Shown here: piece after piece, positions 16,265 to 22,293 of the stretch
Position numbering within the stretch: position 1 is the first letter of the stretch
Layout of the letters: each line of letters opens with the position of its first letter
Virus record (IMG/VR): IMGVR_UViG_3300017750_000080
Span: 1-27,703 of that record
Source: a virus
Direction: 5' to 3' (one strand)
Length of the DNA stretch: 27,703 nucleotides
Program-made: the position numbers and the translations under genes
The notes under the pieces: generated by a model
Told to the model about the DNA's origin: nothing
The model's input: the letters and a program-made list of their open reading frames with translations, nothing else
The model's database searches: none

Positions 16265-16351
16265 ATGGTTACAGAGGCTTTTTACTAGTGACTATATATC
16301 GAGAGTATTAATATATTGTGTTGGAGTTTCTTAAACTCTGCTTGTAACCAT
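16265..16351 (-). ncRNA. Closed RNA domain candidate upstream of membrane peptide gene
   Basis: ATGGTTA (16265-16271) pairs with TAACCAT (16345-16351) and CAGAG (16272-16276) with CTCTG (16336-16340), leaving a four-base bulge and a 59-base enclosed stretch. A local hairpin, GAGTTT-CTT-AAACTC (16324-16338), competes for 16336-16338. A 28-codon frame here (16371-16285 leftward) lacks good signals. Structure is seen by pairing only; strand and function are inferred. Confidence 0.45.
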
Positions 16352-16357
16352 AAAGTA

Positions 16358-16416
16358 AAGGATAGAGCCATAACACAGAATAACTCCTCAGTAATCTGCT
16401 GGCAATACCTATCCTT
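16358..16416 (-). ncRNA. Long interrupted hairpin in leftward leader
   Basis: AAGGATAG (16358-16365) pairs with CTATCCTT (16409-16416); inside it GCCA (16367-16370) pairs with TGGC (16400-16403) and CAGA (16376-16379) with TCTG (16395-16398), giving a rod with internal loops and a roughly 15-base apical loop. The right arm also forms CCTTAA-TCT-TTAAGG (16413-16427), a competing local hairpin. Part of a 267-base gap (16226-16492) with no convincing gene. Confidence 0.45.
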
Positions 16417-16439
16417 AATCTTTAAGGGCTTGAACGGTT

Positions 16440-16476
16440 ATTGTTTATTTTATTAAACCATTAACTACTAAACAAT
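16440..16476. repeat. Inverted repeat
   Basis: ATTGTTTA (16440-16447) and TAAACAAT (16469-16476) form a perfect 8-base inverted repeat with a 21-base centre, in the same gap as the two structures beside it. AT-rich, so chance is possible. Confidence 0.4.
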
Positions 16477-16492
16477 TAATTGTGTCCAAACC

Positions 16493-16885
16493 CTATTGAA
16501 AGAATGTTAAATTTGCATCGTTGTATAATTCAAAATCTTCATTGACTTCAAATATATAATAATTTCTTAGTATTGTTTTACGATGGTTCATTCTTCCCAT
16601 TCGCTTTTTGTTATATGTTTTTGGTATGAATAGAAAGGGTTTATCGTTTTCGTCATATCGTGGCAATGCGAATCCTATCTTATTAGAATTCTTTACTATG
16701 CTATATATTGGTACTGAACTATGTGTATTAGTTTCTAGCTTTTCCATAAAGTTCTGTTCAAACATTACATTACGCACCATTAACCATTTAGCTCTCGGAA
16801 ATAATATTACATAATTCTGCATACCATGAACATCTAACTCTGATGCTTTAGCAATGTTAATATATCCTAACGCTTTTTCTTTCAT
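16493..16885 (-). CDS. Hypothetical protein
   Basis: 130 aa. A beta-rich protein with IYSIVKNSNKIGFALPRYD in the middle and a strongly basic stretch (TYNKKRMGRMNHRKTILRN) near the C-terminus. Two bases separate it from the upstream gene. No family recognised; a nucleic-acid-binding role is possible from charge only. It is followed by the structured gap. Confidence 0.55.
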   Translation of the reverse strand: MKEKALGYINIAKASELDVHGMQNYVILFPRAKWLMVRNVMFEQNFMEKLETNTHSSVPIYSIVKNSNKIGFALPRYDENDKPFLFIPKTYNKKRMGRMNHRKTILRNYYIFEVNEDFELYNDANLTFFQ

Positions 16886-16887
16886 TT

Positions 16888-17073
16888 TTAGTCTTCAACT
16901 TTCTTTAATATCTTTATAAACTTTTGCACTTTACGTAAGACTGTAAGTTGCTCTTCTACTTTAATATCATTAAACTTCATACCAAATCTTTTCTTTGATT
17001 GAAAGTCTAACATATGTTGAAATAATATTTCCTGTTCGTCATCTGTTATTTTAGTATTTCTAAATCTGCTCAT
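16888..17073 (-). CDS. Small basic hypothetical protein
   Basis: 61 aa, AAAGGA lies seven bases before the ATG. N-terminus basic (MSRFRNTK), then a helical stretch with two helices (about 12-25 and 40-58). No family recognised. Preceded by a 170-base leader with a 9-base long-range pairing. Confidence 0.55.
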   Translation of the reverse strand: MSRFRNTKITDDEQEILFQHMLDFQSKKRFGMKFNDIKVEEQLTVLRKVQKFIKILKKVED

Positions 17074-17098
17074 AATAGTTCCTTTAGTTTATGCCCAA

Positions 17099-17175
17099 GT
17101 GCTATTAAAAAACATATATATATAGTATAGTAAGTATGACATTAATATAAAGATATATATGCTATATAACAGCAC
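17099..17175 (-). ncRNA. Closed RNA domain candidate between two small leftward genes
   Basis: In leftward RNA GUGCUGUUA (17175-17167) pairs with UAAUAGCAC (17107-17099) over nine positions with one G-U, enclosing 59 bases that include ATATATAT arms at 17114-17121 and 17153-17160. The wobble position would be a mismatch in rightward RNA, favouring leftward function. The surrounding gap 17074-17243 has no gene. Confidence 0.4.
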
Positions 17176-17243
17176 AAGGACAAGTTGTAATAGTAAAATA
17201 AGCAGTTTAAATAGACTTGCTTAGGTCTGTTGGTAGTAAATCC

Positions 17244-17513
17244 TTACTCTACTACGTTAACGTTAGATACGTACTCTTGGTCTTCTGCAAATGTAACTAA
17301 TGTTTTCTTTGTTAGTAATTCACAGTCTGAATTAAGCTGTTTAAGGTCAGCATCACGCTCACGTAGAACATCATTCTTGTTAGGTATAGATGTGCCAAAC
17401 GTTCTGTTCCATCCACGCTTCATTGGAGCTGCTCTATGCTTAGCTCTATACTCTTTGATGATAGACTTCATTTCAGTTACAAACTCTTGGTATACTTCTT
17501 CTATGGTAGTCAT
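17244..17513 (-). CDS. First gene of leftward operon, hypothetical protein
   Basis: 89 aa, ATG at 17513, with AAAGGA nine bases upstream. Helical N-terminus (EEVYQEFVTEMKSIIKEYR), a basic middle (KHRAAPMKRGWNRTFG) and an acidic C-terminus. As the promoter-proximal gene of the leftward set it could be an early host-takeover protein, which is inferred from position only. Its codon use is plainly less AT-biased than its neighbours (several GCT, CGC, ACG-rich codons), a possible sign of high expression or different origin. An overlapping rightward frame is a shadow. Confidence 0.65.
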   Translation of the reverse strand: MTTIEEVYQEFVTEMKSIIKEYRAKHRAAPMKRGWNRTFGTSIPNKNDVLRERDADLKQLNSDCELLTKKTLVTFAEDQEYVSNVNVVE

Positions 17514-17578
17514 AGTTTCATATCCTTTCTTATGTTGTTTTATTAATAATTAATCATAAAATAATTTATAAAAATTAA

Positions 17579-17608
17579 ATCATAACTAAATTTTTAATTT
17601 AGTGTTAC
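17579..17608 (-). promoter_or_regulatory. Possible leftward promoter with a dyad exactly in its spacer
   Basis: Read leftward, GTAACA (17608-17603) and TATGAT (17584-17579) resemble -35 and -10 boxes 18 bases apart. The perfect dyad ACTAAATT-TTT-AATTTAGT (17585-17603) fills the spacer, as an operator would. The -35 match is poor, so the call is tentative. Confidence 0.35.
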
Positions 17609-17624
17609 CCCCTTATAGGGGGTA
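17606..17624. promoter_or_regulatory. G/C-rich dyad in divergent control region
   Basis: TACCCCC-TTATA-GGGGGTA is a perfect 7-base inverted repeat around five bases. It stands out sharply from the AT-rich surroundings, sits two bases from the neighbouring dyad, and lies between the divergent operons. It may be an operator for a regulator or a strong hairpin that limits read-through. No T-tract follows on either strand. Confidence 0.5.
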
Positions 17625-17697
17625 TATATGTAAAAAACACCCTGCCACATTTATCTCCATTTTTTTTAGAAAACACTTGGTCATTTTAAAATAAGAC

Positions 17698-17727
17698 TTG
17701 ACTTTTGACTTTTAGGTCAGATAAAAT
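17698..17727 (+). promoter_or_regulatory. Rightward sigma70-like promoter with operator-like repeats
   Basis: TTGACT (17698-17703) and TAAAAT (17722-17727) are 18 bases apart. The first half is a tandem of TTGACTT twice (17698-17711), and TGAC-ttttag-GTCA (17706-17719) is a dyad lying in the spacer, fitting a repressor or activator site. It is 97 bases before the first rightward gene. Confidence 0.6.
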
Positions 17728-17823
17728 ACAGAGTTATTTTTTTTATAAAAAAGGGTATTACATGACTGTTTCTTGCGCTGATAAATTATTTGTAATAAAT
17801 TGGGTTATAGGTTAGATTTAAAT

Positions 17824-18039
17824 ATGGCTATTGCTATGACAGAATTATTAAATCTTTCTGCTGAAGAACAAAAATATATATTAAAACGTATATCTAAAGA
17901 CATTTACACTCCTATAGACATAGACGGACAAGTATATTATATTCCCTCAGCTGTTAATGATTTAATAGAAAGACTCTTCGAGAAAACTGTTTCTTTAAAA
18001 ACACAATTGGAAGATGGATTACCAAACAATACGGAATAA
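17824..18039 (+). CDS. First gene of rightward operon, small acidic hypothetical protein
   Basis: 71 aa from the ATG at 17824; a TTG at 17800 would add eight residues, but its upstream sequence lacks a Shine-Dalgarno. Helical, with YILKRISKDIYTPIDIDGQVYYIPSAVNDLIERL, and no domain recognised. It overlaps the small terminase gene by 26 bases, so its translation is coupled to packaging genes. Confidence 0.55.
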   Translation: MAIAMTELLNLSAEEQKYILKRISKDIYTPIDIDGQVYYIPSAVNDLIERLFEKTVSLKTQLEDGLPNNTE

Positions 18040-18778
18040 AAAACATTACGTTTATGACAGTATAGAAGAATTTAGGGTACACAATCCAAACACTAAAGTG
18101 CAAAAGGATTGGAAAATTGCAAAAGAAGGAGATTGGGTATATGCAAGTGATGGTAAAATTGTGCAACTGCTAAAAGTTTCTACTAATATTAAGCATCATA
18201 ACGACAGAAAAAACTATAAGTTTGCTAATGGATGGGTTCGTACAATAGTAGGAACATTTATAGTTAATAAAACATCAGAAATGGATACTGATTTTACCAA
18301 ACATCCAAACAGGTATACGTTTAGTGGAACAAATCCACGAAGTGTCAAAGAACGTAAATCTATAACTAATAAAGAAAAAATGTTTGCAACTAATGTTGCT
18401 GTAGGTATGGGAATAGTCAAATCATACATGGATGCGTTTGATGCTGATGACACAATAAAATCTAAAAAGAAAGCTGTAGTGCTATTAAAACAGGATAGAG
18501 TTATGCATGAAATAGAAAAATCTGTAATGGATATTGCAAAGAATATGGGTCTAGACCACGAATATGTATTAGGTAAATTAAAATTATTATCTGATAATAG
18601 TGAAGATGACAATATTGTATTGCAATCAACAAAAGAAATAGGAAAAATAATAGGAACAACTGGTAATACAATTAAACAAAAAGAAATGGGTATTATTGGA
18701 ATGTTTCAAGGTTTTAGTCCTGAACAATTAGAGGATGCAAAAAGACCAGAGTTAAAATCTATAAACGAGGAGAAATAA
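18014..18778 (+). CDS. terS: Terminase small subunit
   Basis: 254 aa. The C-terminal 150 residues (from about 115: ERKSITNKEKMFATNVAVGMGIVKSYMDAF) have the form of small-terminase HTH domains (L-T-x-K-Q/E-x-x-F-x-x...S-Y-x-x-A-F), followed by helical oligomer-forming stretches. It should bind the packaging start and control the large subunit. The N-terminal about 110 residues (WVYASDGKIVQLLK, then a basic strand) are an extra domain not typical of small terminases. Its place, two genes upstream of the large terminase, supports the call. Confidence 0.7.
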   Translation: MDYQTIRNKKHYVYDSIEEFRVHNPNTKVQKDWKIAKEGDWVYASDGKIVQLLKVSTNIKHHNDRKNYKFANGWVRTIVGTFIVNKTSEMDTDFTKHPNRYTFSGTNPRSVKERKSITNKEKMFATNVAVGMGIVKSYMDAFDADDTIKSKKKAVVLLKQDRVMHEIEKSVMDIAKNMGLDHEYVLGKLKLLSDNSEDDNIVLQSTKEIGKIIGTTGNTIKQKEMGIIGMFQGFSPEQLEDAKRPELKSINEEK

Positions 18779-20049
18779 TGAGTTGTAAATATTGCGGTTC
18801 TAATAAATATAAAAAAAATGGTAAAAGAGGTTTTGTACAAAGATACAAATGTAACGAGTGCAATAGAGAATATTCTGATAATAACGAAAACAATAATAAT
18901 TCTAATGTAAATACAAGTTCGTATGTAGAAGATATGAACTATATTTATATAGATGACGTAGAAAACAAAAAAGTACCTACGTTAAAAAGTGTATTAAAGA
19001 AATTTAAAATAAAAGAAGACGTATGGAAGGTTACTAATTTTAAAGTAAACCAATGGGATGTATCTGCTAAACAAGAAATAGATGGTAAAATTGTTTGGAA
19101 TACACATACTAACTATCAAGCAAAAGCTAGTCTAGTAAGGAAAAAACCAGTAAAAACAGATTTTCCTCATGTTCGTGGTGCAAAAGTTAAAAGACTAAAG
19201 TTTAATGTCAATATTCCTAAAAGAGAAAAAAAGTTAGATATAATTTTACCTGATTCTCAAATAGGGTATAAAAAAGATATGACTACAGGAGAACTAGAAC
19301 CACTTCATGATTTAAGGGCAATTGCTATTGTTACTAAAATAATTAAGGAAATAAAGCCTAATCGCATAATAATGTTAGGTGATATGCTTGATTTACCTGA
19401 CTGGTCTACACATTATGTGCGTTCACCAGAATTTTATTTTACAACACAACCAAGTATAGATTATCTTGCATCTTGGATTAATGAACTAAGACCATATTGC
19501 GAAGAAATGGTATATATAGAAGGTAATCACGAAAAACGTATGATGGATAGTATTGTACAAAACACAATACAAGCTTATGGTATAAAACCAGCGAATGAAC
19601 CAGACGTACCTCCATTAATTTCTGTACCTTATATACTTGGATTACATAAAATAGGAGTAGAATATGTTGGACAGTATCCTCATGGTGAATACTATATTAA
19701 TAATAATCTGGTATGTATACATGGAAACAAGGTAGGTGCTAAAAGCGGTCAAAGTGTTATGAAGTTATTAGACTCTCCTCGTATTAGTATTATACAAGGA
19801 CATATACACAGATTAGAAATGGCGCATAAAACTGTATGGACACATGGAAAACCAAAAATATATCAAGCAGTATCTATGGGAACATTAGCTAGAATAGATG
19901 GTATCGTGCCTGGCGGTGGTACTAGATATAACTGGCAACAAGGATTTGGAGTTGTTGAATACGATGAGGAAAGATTCCGTATAGATACAGTCGGTATATA
20001 TGATGGTCATTCAATATATAATGGTAAAGAATACATAGGAAAAAAATGA
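18778..20049 (+). CDS. InsA-type zinc ribbon fused to a calcineurin-like metallophosphoesterase
   Basis: 423 aa. Residues 3-28 are a four-cysteine ribbon (C3-x-x-C6, C25-x-x-C28) of the type that opens IS1 InsA and other transposase-like proteins. Residues 65-120 resemble a phage DNA-binding segment (DVWKVTNFKVNQWDVSAKQ). Residues 154-350 are the phosphoesterase: D159-S-Q161 (the usual second metal ligand H is Q here), GDMLD 201-205, EGNHEKR 248-254, CIHGNK 313-318 and GHIHR 341-345. It overlaps the next gene as ATGA. Nuclease or phosphatase activity is expected but the target is unknown; its place between the terminase subunits implies a packaging or end-processing role. Confidence 0.85.
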   Translation: MSCKYCGSNKYKKNGKRGFVQRYKCNECNREYSDNNENNNNSNVNTSSYVEDMNYIYIDDVENKKVPTLKSVLKKFKIKEDVWKVTNFKVNQWDVSAKQEIDGKIVWNTHTNYQAKASLVRKKPVKTDFPHVRGAKVKRLKFNVNIPKREKKLDIILPDSQIGYKKDMTTGELEPLHDLRAIAIVTKIIKEIKPNRIIMLGDMLDLPDWSTHYVRSPEFYFTTQPSIDYLASWINELRPYCEEMVYIEGNHEKRMMDSIVQNTIQAYGIKPANEPDVPPLISVPYILGLHKIGVEYVGQYPHGEYYINNNLVCIHGNKVGAKSGQSVMKLLDSPRISIIQGHIHRLEMAHKTVWTHGKPKIYQAVSMGTLARIDGIVPGGGTRYNWQQGFGVVEYDEERFRIDTVGIYDGHSIYNGKEYIGKK

Positions 20050-20258
20050 GAAATAAAATAAAAAGAAATACTCGTAAAGACATATTAAATGATATATACA
20101 ACATACATCATTCTATACGTACATTGTTTACAGAAGTTAGAAAAGTTCATATTTTGTTTGAACAATATTTAGAAATGAAAAAAGAATCAGGTAAGTTTGA
20201 AAAGTACATCACAGATAAAATCGAAAAAGATAAATCTGAACAAAAAAAACGTAAGTGA
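20046..20258 (+). CDS. Small basic helical protein
   Basis: 70 aa, starting in an ATGA overlap with the metallophosphoesterase gene. Basic N-terminus (MRNKIKRNTRK), helical middle and a lysine-rich C-terminus. It overlaps the 5' end of the large terminase gene by 62 bases in another frame. No family recognised; small basic proteins between terminase genes are common in phages and may bind DNA. Confidence 0.55.
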   Translation: MRNKIKRNTRKDILNDIYNIHHSIRTLFTEVRKVHILFEQYLEMKKESGKFEKYITDKIEKDKSEQKKRK

Positions 20259-21792
20259 AGCAGAAAAAGCTTTACAGGTTGCATATACAGATTTAATAGC
20301 TTTTGGTAAATTATTTTTATCAGGAGATTTTGGTAAATCTGAAAGTCCGTTATTTCATTATGAGATAGGAGATGCATTGCTAGAGAACACTACAAAGTCT
20401 TTGGCATTAATATTACCTCGACAAAGTGGAAAAACACAACTATTTAAAACTTTTTTATTACACAAAATACTTTTTAAAAAACCTGATGATTTAATGTTTA
20501 TGGCTTGGGTATCTGATAATCATCGCAAGTCTATTTTAAACTTACAATATATTAAACAACATTTACAAACTAACGACATTATTAAATATTATTTTGGTGA
20601 TGTAGTTGGAGACAAATGGACAGAGACAGATATTGTAACAAAAACAAATGCAAAGTTAATAAGTAGGTCAAACTTATCTAGTGTTCGTGGAGAAAATTAT
20701 TTAGGTAAACGATACGACCTTGTTGCTCTTGATGATACTGAAAGTGAAACAAATACAGTTACTAGAGAAGCTAGAGAAAAAATTAAGAATATTGTTTACA
20801 ATGGTGTAAAACCTGCTTTAGATGTAGATGGTAGATTAATATTTGCTGGTACACCTGTTCATTTTGATAGTCTTTGCCAAAACATTTTAGAAGGGTATGA
20901 TAAATCTGAAAGTAAAGATGATTATACTTGGAATGTAATATCATACAAATCTACACAACCAGAAATGTCTGGAGGTGTATTATGGAATTCTTATATACCA
21001 AGAAAAAAACTAGATAGAATTAAAAAAGAATATTCAGAAGCAGGTCGTATACATGGGTATTACCAAGAATATGAACTAGAAGTACAAAATGAAGAAGAAG
21101 CAGTATGGGGAAGAAAGTATATAAAAAAATGGAAAGGTTATTACGAACACAAAGATGGTCAAAATTATCTTGTAATTAATAAAGACCCTATACCTGTAAA
21201 TACTTTTATTGGTTGCGACCCTGCTACAGATATTGATACAAAAACATCTGACTTTTCTGTTATTATGGTTATTGCAGTAGACCAAGATAATCAAATGTAT
21301 GTTGTTGAATACGAAAGACATCGTAGTATACCAACAGTAGGGCAACGAGATTTAGATGGAAACATACTAAATAAAAAAGGTGTAGTAGATTATATATTAG
21401 AATTGCACGAAAAATACCATTGTATATCGTCTACTGTAGAAGATGTTGCTATGAATAGGAGTATATTTCAAGCATTAAATGAACGTAGACGAATAGAAGA
21501 TAAATTTAATATTAGTGTAATTCCAGAAAAACCAGGCGGAAAAAATAAAAGAAATAAGATTTATAGTGGTTTAAGTGGTAGATTTAGTACAGGAAATATC
21601 TTTTTAAAAGAAAATATGTTTGATTTGATTAACGAAATTGTTACTTTTGGCCCGAAAATGAACCACGATGACACGATTGAGACTCTTTATTACGCACAAT
21701 TGTACTCATTTCCGCCAAATATGAACCAAAATAAAGATAAAAGTGGTTGGTATAAGGTAAAACGTAAAGCTAAAAGTTGGGTTGTATCGTAA
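20197..21792 (+). CDS. terL: Terminase large subunit
   Basis: 531 aa. ATPase: Walker A LPRQSGKTQ at 73-81, Walker B DLVALDDTES at 174-183, coupling motif IFAGTP at 215-220. RNase H-like nuclease: D341 in FIGCDPATD, D416 in TVEDVAMN and D491/D492 in NHDDTIETLYYA. It pumps DNA into the head and cuts it. There is no ATG in frame ahead of residue 70; the TTG at 20197, preceded by AGGT four bases upstream, gives the length here and is the best start I can see. The 70-aa gene overlaps this start. Confidence 0.93.
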   Translation: MKSTSQIKSKKINLNKKNVSEAEKALQVAYTDLIAFGKLFLSGDFGKSESPLFHYEIGDALLENTTKSLALILPRQSGKTQLFKTFLLHKILFKKPDDLMFMAWVSDNHRKSILNLQYIKQHLQTNDIIKYYFGDVVGDKWTETDIVTKTNAKLISRSNLSSVRGENYLGKRYDLVALDDTESETNTVTREAREKIKNIVYNGVKPALDVDGRLIFAGTPVHFDSLCQNILEGYDKSESKDDYTWNVISYKSTQPEMSGGVLWNSYIPRKKLDRIKKEYSEAGRIHGYYQEYELEVQNEEEAVWGRKYIKKWKGYYEHKDGQNYLVINKDPIPVNTFIGCDPATDIDTKTSDFSVIMVIAVDQDNQMYVVEYERHRSIPTVGQRDLDGNILNKKGVVDYILELHEKYHCISSTVEDVAMNRSIFQALNERRRIEDKFNISVIPEKPGGKNKRNKIYSGLSGRFSTGNIFLKENMFDLINEIVTFGPKMNHDDTIETLYYAQLYSFPPNMNQNKDKSGWYKVKRKAKSWVVS

Positions 21793-21908
21793 TGCCTAAT
21801 AAAAAAGCAAAAGAAAGAAAACGAAAACGTAGAAAACTTGCGATAGAAAATAAAACTTATAAACGCAGATTAAAAAAGATGCAGAAAGAAAAAAGAAATG
21901 CAAACTAA
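21792..21908 (+). CDS. Very small, highly basic protein
   Basis: 38 aa, ATG sharing one base with the large terminase stop (TAATG). More than half the residues are K or R (KKAKERKRKRRK, then KRRLKKMQKEKR). The stop lies 11 bases into the next gene. Probably binds DNA or RNA, or is a charge-neutralising head component. No family recognised. Confidence 0.5.
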   Translation: MPNKKAKERKRKRRKLAIENKTYKRRLKKMQKEKRNAN

Positions 21909-22293
21909 ACAATCTAAATATAAAACAAAACAAGTAAAAGATAGTATGGGTTTAGTCTCAACTCTTTATGACATTGATGGAAATTTTATGAGTTTACAAG
22001 AAGTTAATAGAAATAAAGCTTTTACAACAAGAAATCTTTTAAAAATAGCAGATTCTTTAAATAAAAATCCTAATGATAATAAAATGACACAAAAATTTCA
22101 AAGTCAATATAATTTTTTGCAAGAACTTATGGGAAGCTCATCTAATAAAATTACAGTTGATGGATTACTTGGAAAACAAACACAACGTTCTGTTATGGAT
22201 GTAAGAAAAATTGCTGAATCTATGTCGTCCGATAGAGTATTTGAAAACTTAAAAAGAAGAGATGCAATTAAATTAAATATGGATAAAAAATAA
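21898..22293 (+). CDS. Hypothetical protein with a possible peptidoglycan-binding motif
   Basis: 131 aa. Residues about 60-105 (FQSQYNFLQEL-M-G, then ITVDGLLGKQTQRSV) resemble the V-D-G-x-x-G-x-x-T-x-x-A/S-V signature of small peptidoglycan-binding repeats (PG_binding_1). Basic N- and C-termini. It sits between the large terminase and portal genes, where such a domain is unexpected. It ends in a TAATG overlap with the portal gene. The domain reading is by eye from one motif and could be a chance match. Confidence 0.5.
   Translation: MQTKQSKYKTKQVKDSMGLVSTLYDIDGNFMSLQEVNRNKAFTTRNLLKIADSLNKNPNDNKMTQKFQSQYNFLQELMGSSSNKITVDGLLGKQTQRSVMDVRKIAESMSSDRVFENLKRRDAIKLNMDKK

Noticed and set aside
16285-16371. 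28-codon leftward frame within the structured gap
   Set aside because: Its Shine-Dalgarno-like GAGGAG is about 12 bases away and the frame spans two strong stems, so RNA structure explains it better.
16358-16416. Possible tRNA
   Set aside because: The arms form one rod, not a cloverleaf, and T-arm bases are absent.
17230-17553. 107-codon rightward frame
   Set aside because: Shadow of the 89-aa leftward gene, which has a Shine-Dalgarno and fits the operon.
17762-17815. 17-codon rightward frame before the first packaging gene
   Set aside because: Too short and without a family resemblance; could be a leader peptide but nothing supports it.
18778-18870. Insertion-sequence remnant suggested by the InsA-like zinc ribbon
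   Set aside because: The ribbon is in frame with the phosphoesterase, and no inverted terminal repeats or transposase catalytic domain are present, so a domain fusion is more likely.
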